DNA from: Nitratireductor mangrovi
Lineage (GTDB): Bacteria; Pseudomonadota; Alphaproteobacteria; Rhizobiales; Rhizobiaceae
DNA length: 64,000 bases
Direction: 5' to 3'
Assembly: GCF_007922615.2 (NCBI RefSeq)
Contig: NZ_CP042301.2
Coordinates: 4,510,001-4,574,000 of the forward strand
Shown: in pieces, positions 11,735 through 20,717 of the stretch
Layout of the letters: each line of letters starts with the position of its first letter
Numbering within the stretch: the stretch's first letter is position 1
The notes under the pieces: model-generated
Told to the model about the DNA's origin: nothing
The model's input: the letters and a program-made list of their open reading frames with translations, nothing else
Database searches by the model: none
Position numbers and translations under genes: made by a program

Positions 11735-13400
11735 GCCCGCGGCTCCTCCGGCCGCGCCGGCTGCGGACTGCGAGGTCGCGCGCTTCGAGGACTTCGCGGT
11801 GCGTTACCCTTATGCCGGGGCGCGTGCGGTCGGCCCGGTCGATCTCGCCCTCAGGCCGGGCGAGCATGTGCTGCTGCTCGGCGCTTCGGGTTCCGGCAAG
11901 TCGACGCTGCTGCTTGGCCTCACCGGGCTGGTGCCGGCCTCGATCCCGGCCACGGTCGAGGGCCGGGTCGAGCTTTTCGGTGTGGATGTGGCCGGCAGCC
12001 GCCCATCCGACGGGGCCGGGCGTGTCGCGCAGTTCTTCCAGGATGCCGACCAGACGCTCTGCGGCATGCGTGTCGTCGACGAGATCGCCTTTGCCGCCGA
12101 AAACCTCGCCTGGCCCGAAACGGCGATCCACGCTGCCGTCGATCGCGCCATGGCCGCGGTCGGCCTTCCCGCATCCTTTCGCAACCGCCGCTCTGCCACC
12201 CTGTCCGGCGGCGAGAAGCAACTCGTCGCACTCGCCGCCACGCTGATGCCCGACGCGCCGCTCATCGTCTGCGACGAGCCCGCCGCCAGTCTTTCGCCCG
12301 CCGCGGCGTCGCGTCTGCATGCGCTTCTCGGCCGGCGCCGGCCGGACCGCACCGTGCTCGTCGTCGACCATCGCCTCGACGGCCTTGTCGAGGCGATCGA
12401 CCGCGTGATCGTCCTAGACGAGGGCCGCGTGATCGCCGAGGGCGAGCCGCGTTCGCTCTTTCGCGACCATCACGCCACGCTCGAACGGCTCGGCATCTGG
12501 TCGCCGCTCGCCTCCGGGCTCGACGCAGAACTCACCCGCCAGGGCTTGGCGCCCGAGGTCGCGCCCCTGTCGCTGGAAGAGGCGCTGACGCCGCTCGATC
12601 CCGCCCTGCTCGCCCCCGAAAAGCTTGCACGGGCCCGCGAGGCTGTCGCCGCCTTCGTCACGCGTCATCAGCCGCCAGCCGTCGGGGAAGGCGAAGGTGA
12701 CATCGTCGCCGCGCTCGATGGCGCGTCCTGCGCGCCCTTCCTCGGGCCGGTCGTGCTCGAGCGTGTCGACCTGACCATCCGCGCCGGCGAGGTGGTCGGG
12801 CTGCTTGGCGCCAATGGCGCCGGCAAGTCGACGCTCGGCTTCGTGCTTGCCGGCCTGTTGCGGCCGAAGGCCGGCCGCCGGTCCGGCGCCACCGGCGTCG
12901 TTTCGTTCCAGAACCCCGAGGTCCAGTTCACCGCCGGAACGGTCGCCGAGGAGGTCGAGCGCGCCGCCGCCGGCGGAGGCGACGCCATCCCCGCCGCGAT
13001 TCTCGCCGAATGGGGGCTTTCGGCGCTCGCCGCGCGCCATCCCTTCGAGCTTTCGCAGGGCGAAAAGCGCCGCCTGGCGCTTGCCATGGTCGCGGCCGAC
13101 CGGCGTGCGCGCCTCGTCGTCCTCGACGAGCCGCTGGCCGGTCTCGACCGACGTGGCGCCGCCATCGTCGCCGCTGCGATCGAAGCCTTTCGCGCCGAGG
13201 GCAGGGCGGTCGTCGTCGTCACCCACGACATGGATTTCGCCTTCTCGACCTGCCGGCGCGCCGTCCTCCTCGGCGATGGCCGCATCCTGGCCGACGGGCC
13301 GGCCGCCAGCCTTCTGCGTGACGAGGGTCTTCTCGCCGCCGCCGGCCTTGCGCCGCCGCGTATCCTGCCGGCGCTCGACTGGCTCGAGCGGGCCGGCTGA
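11709..13400 (+). CDS. ykoD: ECF transporter dual ATPase YkoD
   Basis: Energises thiamine or precursor uptake. Two ABC ATPase domains are fused in 563 residues. Domain one has Walker A GASGSGKST (near residue 58), signature LSGGEKQL and Walker B VCDEPAASL. Domain two has GANGAGKST, LSQGEKRR and VVLDEPLAGLDRRG. The ATG at 11709 lies inside the end of ykoE; it gives a short alanine/proline-rich leader before the first domain. An earlier in-frame start at 11634 would overlap ykoE by 100 bases and is less likely. The gene is 2 bases from ykoC. Confidence 0.93.
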   Translation: MTGVLRQPEPAAPPAAPAADCEVARFEDFAVRYPYAGARAVGPVDLALRPGEHVLLLGASGSGKSTLLLGLTGLVPASIPATVEGRVELFGVDVAGSRPSDGAGRVAQFFQDADQTLCGMRVVDEIAFAAENLAWPETAIHAAVDRAMAAVGLPASFRNRRSATLSGGEKQLVALAATLMPDAPLIVCDEPAASLSPAAASRLHALLGRRRPDRTVLVVDHRLDGLVEAIDRVIVLDEGRVIAEGEPRSLFRDHHATLERLGIWSPLASGLDAELTRQGLAPEVAPLSLEEALTPLDPALLAPEKLARAREAVAAFVTRHQPPAVGEGEGDIVAALDGASCAPFLGPVVLERVDLTIRAGEVVGLLGANGAGKSTLGFVLAGLLRPKAGRRSGATGVVSFQNPEVQFTAGTVAEEVERAAAGGGDAIPAAILAEWGLSALAARHPFELSQGEKRRLALAMVAADRRARLVVLDEPLAGLDRRGAAIVAAAIEAFRAEGRAVVVVTHDMDFAFSTCRRAVLLGDGRILADGPAASLLRDEGLLAAAGLAPPRILPALDWLERAG

Positions 13401-13402
13401 TC

Positions 13403-14146
13403 ATGTCCGGCCTCCACCCGCTGCCCAAGCTCGTCGTAGCCTTGGTCTGGCTTGCCACCGCGATCCTCGTCTTCGATCTTTGGTTCCAGATCGCGCTGGC
13501 GTTCACCGCCGCGCTGGCGCTGATCCTGCTGGACCGTGTGTCGCCGCTGAAGGTGCTCTTGCTCACCATCCCCTTCATGCTGTTCGGCTTCGGCTTTCTG
13601 ACCACCAGCCTTGTCTTCCGCCAGGAGGCCGATTTCGCGCTCCATGTCGCCGAGGACACGCTGGTCCGTTCGAAGGGCTTCTCCGCCGGCCTCATTTTGT
13701 TCTTCCGCGCGGTCGCCTGCGGCATGGTGTCGATGGCCTTCGCGCTGACCACCGATCCGGGCCGCCTCGTGCGTGCGCTGATGGCCGGCTGGCGCCTGCC
13801 GCCACGCGTCGGCTATGCGCTCTTTTCCGCCTTCGAACTGGTGCCCGATCTCGCCGGCGCCGCCAACGAGATGCGGCTTGCCCGCGCCATGCGCCGCGGT
13901 CGCCCGCCACGCCGCCTGCCGGGCCCTGGCGAGGCCGCCTCGCTGGTCGTGCCGCTGCTCGCCTTCGCCATCCGCCGCGCCGGCCGGGCCGCGATCGCCA
14001 TGGAGGCGCGCGGGCTGGCCCCGAACCGCGCGCGCACCATCATCGACTGCCCGCGCCTCGCCGCGCGCGACGCCATCTTTGTCGCTGTTTCGCTGTCGCT
14101 GCTCGGCCTGCTCGTGGTGCTCGCCGCCCGCGGCTGGGCGATCTGA
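13403..14146 (+). CDS. ykoC: ECF transporter permease YkoC (T component)
   Basis: A 247-residue integral membrane protein coupling the YkoD ATPases to the YkoE S component. It has several N-terminal helices and two cytoplasmic Ala-Arg-Gly-type coupling motifs: ARAMRRG near residue 160 and MEARGLAPNRAR near 200, the latter being the classic EcfT motif. It is the last gene of the riboswitch-controlled unit ykoFEDC. Confidence 0.9.
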   Translation: MSGLHPLPKLVVALVWLATAILVFDLWFQIALAFTAALALILLDRVSPLKVLLLTIPFMLFGFGFLTTSLVFRQEADFALHVAEDTLVRSKGFSAGLILFFRAVACGMVSMAFALTTDPGRLVRALMAGWRLPPRVGYALFSAFELVPDLAGAANEMRLARAMRRGRPPRRLPGPGEAASLVVPLLAFAIRRAGRAAIAMEARGLAPNRARTIIDCPRLAARDAIFVAVSLSLLGLLVVLAARGWAI

Positions 14147-14206
14147 GACGCCGTCGGCGGCATCGCGCCGCACGCGACACCCTGCCCCATGCGCGAATCC
14201 GCCACT

Positions 14207-14234
14207 TTGACCGGGCGTGCCGCGGCTCTATCTT
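14207..14234 (+). promoter_or_regulatory. probable sigma-70 promoter of cydA
   Basis: TTGACC, a 16-base spacer and TATCTT lie 30 bases before the cydA ATG. This is a fair match to the housekeeping consensus. No FNR/FixK-type TTGAT-N4-ATCAA box is visible nearby, so I see no sign of direct oxygen control. Confidence 0.5.
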
Positions 14235-14263
14235 CCTGCTGAACGTCAGAGCCGAGGCCCGCC

Positions 14264-15628
14264 ATGGACCCCCTGCTTCTCTCACGCATCCAGTTCGGCG
14301 CCAACATCTCCTTCCACATCCTGTTCCCGACGATCACCATCGCGCTCGGCTGGGTGCTGCTGTTCTTCAAGCTCGCCTGGAACCGCACCGGCAACGACGC
14401 CTGGATCCACGCCTATTTCACCTGGGTGAAGGTCTTCGCGCTCACCTTCGCGCTCGGCGTCGTCTCCGGCGTCACCATGAGTTTCCAGTTCGGCACCAAC
14501 TGGCCGGGCTACATGGAAACGGTCGGCAACATCGCCGGGCCGCTGCTCGCCTACGAGGTGCTCACCGCCTTCTTCCTGGAAGCCGTGTTCCTCGGCATCA
14601 TGCTGTTCGGCTTCCGCCGCGTCTCCAACCGCATGCATACTTTGGCGACCCTGCTCGTCGCCTTTGGCACCACCATGTCGGCTTTCTGGATTCTGGCCTT
14701 GAATTCCTGGATGCAGACACCCGCCGGCTTCGAGATGCGAGACGGCGTTGCGCACGCCACCGACTGGTGGGCGGTCGTCTTCAACCCGTCCTTCCCCTGG
14801 CGCCTCGTCCACATGCTGATCGCCTCGGGCCTCACCGTCGCCTTCCTGATCGCCGGGCTTTCCGCCCTGCGCCACCTCTGGGGTGACCGCTCGGCCTCTC
14901 TGCGCAAGGCGCTCGCCACCGGGATCGTGCTCGGCGCGGTGTTGATCCCGGTGCAGATTTTTGTCGGCGACCAGCATGGCCTCAACACGCTCGAACACCA
15001 GCCGCAGAAGGTCGCGGCCATGGAGGCCAACTGGGAAACGCGGCCCAATGTCCCGCTTGTGCTCTTCGCCATTCCCGACGAGGCGGCGCGTGAGAACCGG
15101 TTCGAGATCAGCATTCCCGACGGCGCCAGCCTGATCCTGCGCCACAGCGCCGACGGCGTTGTTCCCGGACTCAACGACTATGTCGGCGACCACCCGCCGG
15201 TCCTGCCGGTGTTTTTCGCCTTCCGCATCATGGTCGGCACCGGGCTTCTGATGCTCGCGGTCTCCTGGGCCGGTGCCTGGTATCTGTGGCGCCGGCGCGA
15301 GCTGCCGAAGCCGCTGCTCTGGCTCATGGTGCCGATGGGCCTTTCCGGCTGGGTCGCCACGCTTGCCGGCTGGTACACCACCGAGATCGGCCGCCAGCCC
15401 TGGCTGGTCACCGGCGTCCTGAGGACGGTCGACGCGGTCGGCCCGGTGCCCGGCCCGCAAGTCGCCTTCACGCTCGCCATCTATCTGGCGCTTTATGCCG
15501 TGCTGCTGGTGGTCTATCTCGGCGTGCTCGTCCACCTCGCCCGCAAGGCGGCGAAGGAGGGCGACCCCGAACCGGCGCCGGCTGCCGCCGACCGCGCCCT
15601 GTCGCAACCGGCGAGGGCGACGGAATGA
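14264..15628 (+). CDS. cydA: cytochrome bd-type ubiquinol oxidase subunit I (CIO-like)
   Basis: The catalytic quinol oxidase subunit, reducing O2 to water in the inner membrane with hemes b and d. The 454 residues are short for CydA (E. coli form about 520), as in the short Q-loop, cyanide-insensitive (CioA) branch. The heme ligand His is in RIQFGANISFHILFPTITI at the N-terminus, and the conserved GRQPW stretch (WYTTEIGRQPWLVTG) is present. The partner cydB begins 232 bases downstream, beyond a repeat. No cydDC exporter genes are nearby. Confidence 0.93.
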   Translation: MDPLLLSRIQFGANISFHILFPTITIALGWVLLFFKLAWNRTGNDAWIHAYFTWVKVFALTFALGVVSGVTMSFQFGTNWPGYMETVGNIAGPLLAYEVLTAFFLEAVFLGIMLFGFRRVSNRMHTLATLLVAFGTTMSAFWILALNSWMQTPAGFEMRDGVAHATDWWAVVFNPSFPWRLVHMLIASGLTVAFLIAGLSALRHLWGDRSASLRKALATGIVLGAVLIPVQIFVGDQHGLNTLEHQPQKVAAMEANWETRPNVPLVLFAIPDEAARENRFEISIPDGASLILRHSADGVVPGLNDYVGDHPPVLPVFFAFRIMVGTGLLMLAVSWAGAWYLWRRRELPKPLLWLMVPMGLSGWVATLAGWYTTEIGRQPWLVTGVLRTVDAVGPVPGPQVAFTLAIYLALYAVLLVVYLGVLVHLARKAAKEGDPEPAPAAADRALSQPARATE

Positions 15629-15860
15629 CTGCGATGGGTGCAAGTCCTCGCCATCCCGCGTCCGGGGAGCGTGAAGTTGGTGGCCGGCCTCCAACCCTGA
15701 ATGCGGAAGGGTGCCACGTCGCTGCCGTCCGATCCTCCCCTCCGGAGCGGGGGAGGGGGGCCACGACGTGGTGGAGGGGGCGCGAACCATCTCCCGTTTC
15801 CGGAGGCGGCGCAGGGGGCGCAAGCTTCCATCCCACGCTCGAACAGGACGCTGACACGCC
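15629..15860 (+). repeat. C/G-rich palindromic intergenic repeat between cydA and cydB
   Basis: This 232-base gap splits an operon whose genes are normally a few bases apart. It holds a palindrome of the CCTCCCCTCCGGAGCGGGGGAGG type (around 15738-15763) followed by a GGTGGAGGGGGCGCGAACC motif. Related CCTCCCC/GGGGAGG palindromes occur near 27770, 43285 and 45965. This is therefore a dispersed extragenic repeat, not a gene. The cydB ribosome site lies after it. Confidence 0.7.
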
Positions 15861-16865
15861 ATGACCTATGACTGGCCGACACTGCTGCCGCTGATCTTCG
15901 CCGCGCTGATGGGCCTGTCGATCCTGATTTATGTCGTTCTCGACGGCTTCGACCTTGGCATCGGCATCCTGTTCGCGGTCGCCGGCGATCACGAGAAGGA
16001 CATGATGATCAACGCCATCGGCCCGTTCTGGGACGCCAACGAGACCTGGCTGGTGCTCGCCGTCGGCCTGCTGCTCGTCGCCTTTCCGGCCGCCCACGGC
16101 ATCATCCTTACCGCGCTCTACCTCCCGGTCTTTGCGCTGCTTGTCGGCCTGATCCTGCGCGGCGTCGCCTTCGACTTCCGTGCCAAGGTGCCGGTCCACC
16201 GCAAGGGCCGCTGGAACTTCCTGTTTTTTGCCGGCTCGCTGCTCGCCGCGTTGTCCCAGGGCTACATGCTTGGCGTCTATGTGCTTGGCCTGCGCGCCGG
16301 CCTCGGCGCGATCGCCTTCGGCCTCCTGGTCGCCGCCTGCCTCGCCGCCGCCTATACGGCCATGGGCGCGGCCTGGCTGATCTACAAGAGCGAGGGCGCG
16401 CTGCAGGAAAAGGCGGTCGCCTGGCTGCGCGCAGCCCTCGTTCTGACCACGCTCGGCATGGTCGCCGTCTCGCTTGCCACCCCGCTTGCCAGTCCGCGCA
16501 TCTTTGACAAATGGTTCGTGCTGCCGGAGATGGCCTGGCTGGCTCCGCTGCCGATCGTCACCGGGGCGCTGTTCCTTTATCTCTGGCGGCTGAGCTTCGC
16601 CCTTCCGCGGCCCGACGACCGGCATTCCTTGCGGCCTTTCCTCGCGCTGGCGGTCATCTTCGCGCTCGGTTTCGCCGGGCTCGCCTACTCCTTCTACCCC
16701 TATGTGGTGCCCGACCGGCTGACCATCTGGCAGGCCGCCTCCGCGCCGGAAAGCCTCGCCGTCATCCTCGCCGGCACGCTGGTGGTGCTGCCGGTCATAC
16801 TGTTCTACACCGCCTACGCCTACCGGGTCTTCGGCGGCAAGGCGACCGACCTCAGTTACGACTAG
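15861..16865 (+). CDS. cydB: cytochrome bd-type ubiquinol oxidase subunit II
   Basis: The structural subunit of the bd oxidase: 334 residues with about eight helices. The family N-terminus is clear, with LDGFDLGIGIL (residues about 28-38) and FWDANETWLVL near 55-65, both diagnostic of CydB. It pairs with cydA upstream despite the intervening repeat. No small CydX-like gene could be recognised after it. Confidence 0.94.
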   Translation: MTYDWPTLLPLIFAALMGLSILIYVVLDGFDLGIGILFAVAGDHEKDMMINAIGPFWDANETWLVLAVGLLLVAFPAAHGIILTALYLPVFALLVGLILRGVAFDFRAKVPVHRKGRWNFLFFAGSLLAALSQGYMLGVYVLGLRAGLGAIAFGLLVAACLAAAYTAMGAAWLIYKSEGALQEKAVAWLRAALVLTTLGMVAVSLATPLASPRIFDKWFVLPEMAWLAPLPIVTGALFLYLWRLSFALPRPDDRHSLRPFLALAVIFALGFAGLAYSFYPYVVPDRLTIWQAASAPESLAVILAGTLVVLPVILFYTAYAYRVFGGKATDLSYD

Positions 16866-16923
16866 GGGTTCGTTTCCGGCTTTGCGCAAGGCCGTCCGCC
16901 GCTGCCTTTTTCCGCCCCTCTCC

Positions 16924-16952
16924 TTGATCCGGTCACATGCGGCCTCTTAAAC
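16924..16952 (+). promoter_or_regulatory. possible promoter of the RND/START-protein operon
   Basis: TTGATC, a 17-base spacer and TTAAAC lie 61 bases before the ATG at 17014. This is the best housekeeping-like match in the 148-base gap after cydB. Only the consensus match supports it. Confidence 0.4.
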
Positions 16953-17013
16953 TTCCGGTGGGCGAAGAACAGGGCCACGATTCCCGGCTAGGCCGGCTAT
17001 CGTGTCGGGTTGA

Positions 17014-19287
17014 ATGGGGAAAGGTGAAGGCAGGGCGATCGCCGGCACGCTGGCCTTTTGCTGGCTGGTCCTGCTCGCTGTCGACCTGGCCGCCGGCCTC
17101 GGCATCGCCCGGCTGCGCTTCGACGACGGCCTGCAGGATGCCTTCGTCTCCGACGACGACTGGTTCCGCGACCACCAGCGTTTCGACCGGCTCTTCACCG
17201 GCCCCGACGGCGACCTGGTCGTCCTGTTCGAGGCGCCCGATTTTGCCGCGCCGGAAGCGTTGGAGCGGATATCCGACTTCGTTCTCGAAGCGGGCTTCAT
17301 CGAGGGTGTCGCCGACACCACGTCGATATTCACCCTGCGCCGGCCGCCCGGACCGGGCGGTATGGCCGATCCGATCCTGCCGGCAGTGCTGCCCGACCGC
17401 GACGGTCTCGCGACCCTCCTCGACGAGATGCGCATCACCGCACCGGCGGCGGGCGCGCTGCTGTCGCACGACCGGCGTCTCACCGCCGTCGTCGTCACGC
17501 TTGCCGATGGCGGGCGCAGCCTGAAGACGGCCCGCCCGGTCGCCGCCGCGCTGGCCGGCCTCGCCGATACGGCTCTCGCCGGCTCCGGCATCTCCTATTC
17601 GCTGACCGGGGTCGCGATGCTGCGGGCGGCCATCGTCGACGGCCTTTACCAGGACCTCGTGGTCCTCGTCATCGCCGGTGTGGCGTTTGGCTTCGTTGTC
17701 TGCACCGTCGCCATGCGCTCCCCGCTGCTGGCCCTGCTCGGCACGCTGCCGTCGGCGACGGCGCTCATTCTGGTCCTGGGCGTCTTCGGGGCTCTCGGTT
17801 TCCGCATTTCCGTGCTCACCGTGGCGCTGCCGGTGCTGATCCTGGTCATCTCCTTCGCCGACAGCGTGCACCTGACATTCGAACTGGCGCGCCAGGCGCG
17901 TGCCGGACGCGCCTCGCCACAGGCCGAGTTCGAGGCGCTGCGCCGCGTCGGGCCGGCCTGCGCGCTGGCCTCGCTCACCACCGCGATCGCCTTTGGCGGG
18001 CTGATGGTCTCCGGCTCCACCCTGATCCGCGAACTGGGCGTCGCCGGCCTGCTCGCCGGCATCGTGTCGCTGGTCGCGGTCTTGTTCGTCCATCCGCTGG
18101 TGTTTGCCACCGCGGCCCATTGGCGCGGCCTCGATCGCCTGTTCGCCGGCAAAAAGGGCATCGCGCCCGCTTTCTTCGACTGGCGCGCCCTGCCGGCGCT
18201 TGCGCTCGCCAGCCCCCTGCCGGTGGCGGCAGGCGCCGGCCTCCTGCTTGCCGCTGCGGTCGCCATCTACCCGTCCATCGAGCCGGTCCATTCGCTGCGC
18301 GAAAACATCTACGACGATCGCTCCGTCATTGTCGCGCTCGACCGCATCGACCGGGAACTCGCGCCGGTCAACGCCATCCATATCCCCGTGCGCATCGACG
18401 GCCGGCTCGATGCGGCCGCCTTCGGGCGCGCGCGGCAGGTTCACGACATTGCCCAGGCCACCGCGCCTGACGGCTCGGCGCGCTCGCTCGTCTCGCTGGC
18501 GGCAGGGCTGGCCGATGTCGGTGCCGGCGAACAGGCGGCCCGTGTCGACGCGCTTCTGGCCCGCATGCAGGCGTCGCGGCAGGGCCGGTTCGTGTCGTCC
18601 GACGGCGACTGGGCGCTGGTACGCCTTCACGTTGCCGATGAGGGCGCGCGCGCCACCCGCGATCTTGTCGGGCGCCTTGACGCCGCGCTGGCGGCAGCCG
18701 GTTTTGCCGATCGCGATGTCGTCGCGCGGCCGACCGGCTTTCTGGTGATGTCGTCCTTCGTCAGCGCCCGCATGATCACCGACCTCAACTATTGCTTCCT
18801 CATCGCCGTCGCCGCCTCGGGCCTGCTGATCCTTTTGTGGTCGCGCAATCTGCGCTACGGGCTCGTCGCGCTGATGCCCAACGTCTTGCCGATCGCGCTT
18901 GTCGGGGCCGGGCTGGCGCTTTCAGGCCGCGGTCTGCAGTTCTCCTCGGGCGTGGCGCTCACCATCGCCTTCGGGATCGCCGTCGACGATACCGTCCATG
19001 TTCTGAACCGGCTGCGGCTCAACGCGCCGCCAGGCGAACCGTTCGATCCCGCCGCGCTGCGGCGCGCCATGGCCGAGGTGACGCCGGTTCTGGTCGTCAC
19101 CACGGCGGTGCTTTCGGTCGGATTGACCGCCGATTTCCTGTCCACCGTGCCCACCGCCGCCTATTTCGGCGCGCTGTCGATCCTGGTGCTCTGGCTCGCG
19201 GTCGTCGCCGATCTCCTCGTCCTGCCGGCCTGGCTGCGTCTGATGGGGCCGAGCGAACGCACCGCGCCGGGGAGGCGGTTCGCATGA
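17014..19287 (+). CDS. RND/MMPL-type membrane transporter (HAE3-like)
   Basis: A 757-residue transporter with the duplicated RND fold: an N-terminal helix, a periplasmic domain, a block of about five helices (residues 210-370), a second periplasmic domain and a second helix block. Each block carries the family's charged motif in a helix: ISFADSVHLTFE in the first and FGIAVDDTVHVLNRLR in the second. This resembles the MMPL/HpnN-type exporters of lipids or other hydrophobic compounds rather than tripartite drug pumps, and no adaptor or outer-membrane partner gene is adjacent. It starts an operon whose four other genes overlap or nearly touch; the next ATG overlaps its stop by ATGA. Confidence 0.85.
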   Translation: MGKGEGRAIAGTLAFCWLVLLAVDLAAGLGIARLRFDDGLQDAFVSDDDWFRDHQRFDRLFTGPDGDLVVLFEAPDFAAPEALERISDFVLEAGFIEGVADTTSIFTLRRPPGPGGMADPILPAVLPDRDGLATLLDEMRITAPAAGALLSHDRRLTAVVVTLADGGRSLKTARPVAAALAGLADTALAGSGISYSLTGVAMLRAAIVDGLYQDLVVLVIAGVAFGFVVCTVAMRSPLLALLGTLPSATALILVLGVFGALGFRISVLTVALPVLILVISFADSVHLTFELARQARAGRASPQAEFEALRRVGPACALASLTTAIAFGGLMVSGSTLIRELGVAGLLAGIVSLVAVLFVHPLVFATAAHWRGLDRLFAGKKGIAPAFFDWRALPALALASPLPVAAGAGLLLAAAVAIYPSIEPVHSLRENIYDDRSVIVALDRIDRELAPVNAIHIPVRIDGRLDAAAFGRARQVHDIAQATAPDGSARSLVSLAAGLADVGAGEQAARVDALLARMQASRQGRFVSSDGDWALVRLHVADEGARATRDLVGRLDAALAAAGFADRDVVARPTGFLVMSSFVSARMITDLNYCFLIAVAASGLLILLWSRNLRYGLVALMPNVLPIALVGAGLALSGRGLQFSSGVALTIAFGIAVDDTVHVLNRLRLNAPPGEPFDPAALRRAMAEVTPVLVVTTAVLSVGLTADFLSTVPTAAYFGALSILVLWLAVVADLLVLPAWLRLMGPSERTAPGRRFA

Positions 19288-19799
19288 ACCTGGCCATCGC
19301 ACTCCTCGCGCTTGCGGCCTTTGCCGCCGCGCCGGCTCAGGCCGCCTCGCTCGTCGACGGGCTCGTCGGCGAATGGCGCGGCAAGGGGCTGACCCGGGAA
19401 CGCCCGGGCGCGCCGCTCGAGCGCGCCGCCTGCCGCATGACGGCGCGCGCCGCCGGTGCCGCCCGCATCGAGGTGACCGGCCGCTGCGGCACTGCCGGCG
19501 GCACCGCGCGCTTCGCCATCACGCTTGAAAAACGGTCCGGCGGTCGCGTTGACGCGCACGCCTCCTCGCCGGTCCTTCCCGGCGACGTCGCCTATTCCGG
19601 CACCGCCTCCGGCAACCGCATCGACTTCCGCGCGGTCGCGCCGCTCGAAATTGACGGCGAGGCCTGGTCTTCTCGCGTCGTCTTTGCCTTCAACGGCGCC
19701 GATGCGTTCGCCATGGTTGAAACCGCGACGCGCGCCGCCGACGGCGAACGCCAGACCTTCTTCGACATGCGATACCGGCGCGAGGCAAAGCCGCAATGA
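19284..19799 (+). CDS. small exported protein of the RND operon, unknown function
   Basis: I do not recognise the family. The 171-residue product has a clear signal peptide (MNLAIALLALAAFAAAPAQA, cleavage after AQA). A compact region follows with two cysteines and alternating hydrophobic pattern typical of beta-barrel or lipocalin-like small proteins (GEWRGKG...; VAYSGTASGNRIDF; FDMRYRR). It overlaps both neighbours by four bases (ATGA at each end), so it is co-translated with the transporter and the DUF422 protein. A periplasmic partner or carrier role is inference only. Confidence 0.7.
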   Translation: MNLAIALLALAAFAAAPAQAASLVDGLVGEWRGKGLTRERPGAPLERAACRMTARAAGAARIEVTGRCGTAGGTARFAITLEKRSGGRVDAHASSPVLPGDVAYSGTASGNRIDFRAVAPLEIDGEAWSSRVVFAFNGADAFAMVETATRAADGERQTFFDMRYRREAKPQ

Positions 19800-20716
19800 T
19801 CCCGTCCCTGTCCCGTTCGACCGTCTGCATGCTGCTGGCCTTGACCGCCTGGGCCGGCAATGCCCTTTACGCCTGGGGGACGCTTGACGGGCCGCTCAAA
19901 TACTGGTCGCCGGCCATCGTCGCCGGCGCCATGATCGCCTATCTCGTCATCCATGGCCGCCAGCGCTATTCGGGCGCCCAGCTGCTCGGTTTCGCCGTGA
20001 TCGTCTTTCTCGTCGGCTGGTTCTTCGAGACACTGTCGGTCCTGACTGGCTTTCCGTTCGGCAACTACCACTACACCGAACTGATGGCGCCGTTCCTCGG
20101 CCATGTGCCGGTGTCGGTCATGCCGGCCTATTGCGTCATGGGTTATGCGTCATGGTCGATGGCGCGAATTCTCCTCAACCGCATGCACGGCGAGGCCGAC
20201 GCGGTGCTGCGCTTCGCCGCGCCCGCCGTCGCCGCCTTGCTGATGGTGGTGTGGGACCTTTCCATGGACCCGCTGCGCGCGACCGTCGAACAGCGCTGGG
20301 TCTGGCTCGACGGCGGCCCGCATTTCGGTGTTCCGATGGAGAACTATTTCGGCTGGGCGCTGGTCACGTGGATCATGTTCCAGGCCTTTGCCCTGTTCAT
20401 CGCGCCGGGCTCGCCCGCCGCCACGCGCCTTCCGGCCCGCGAGGTCCGCCGCTACTGGCTGTCCGTCCCGGTCATCTATGCCGCCTTCGCCGTCGAATAT
20501 GTCCTCAATCCCCTGCTCTTCGAAGAATCCGGCCGCGTCGCAATGGTCGAAGGCATCGAATTGCCGGTCGGCGATATCTATGCCGAGGTCGCGGTTCTCG
20601 CCGCGACCTCGATGCTGCCGCTGGCGCTGCTCGGCGCCCTGTTCGTCCGCCGCGCCTTCAGCGCCGGCGAGGGCACCGGGCATGCGGCGTCGCTGCCGGT
20701 CAGGAGAGGCCGCTGA
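19796..20716 (+). CDS. carotenoid biosynthesis (CruF/DUF422)-like membrane protein
   Basis: A 306-residue polytopic membrane protein of the COG2324/DUF422 family, which includes the carotenoid 1',2'-hydratase CruF and bisanhydrobacterioruberin hydratase. Visible family traits are W-F-F-E-T-L-S-V-L-T-G-F-P-F-G near residue 78, NYHYTELMAPFLGHVPV, MDPLRATVEQRWVW near residue 160, and GVPMENYFGW near 180. No crtB, crtI or other carotenoid gene is in the window. The substrate may therefore be another isoprenoid or hydrophobic lipid, which would fit the MMPL-like transporter and START proteins in the same operon. That link is inference. Confidence 0.8.
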   Translation: MIPSLSRSTVCMLLALTAWAGNALYAWGTLDGPLKYWSPAIVAGAMIAYLVIHGRQRYSGAQLLGFAVIVFLVGWFFETLSVLTGFPFGNYHYTELMAPFLGHVPVSVMPAYCVMGYASWSMARILLNRMHGEADAVLRFAAPAVAALLMVVWDLSMDPLRATVEQRWVWLDGGPHFGVPMENYFGWALVTWIMFQAFALFIAPGSPAATRLPAREVRRYWLSVPVIYAAFAVEYVLNPLLFEESGRVAMVEGIELPVGDIYAEVAVLAATSMLPLALLGALFVRRAFSAGEGTGHAASLPVRRGR

Positions 20717-20717
20717 C

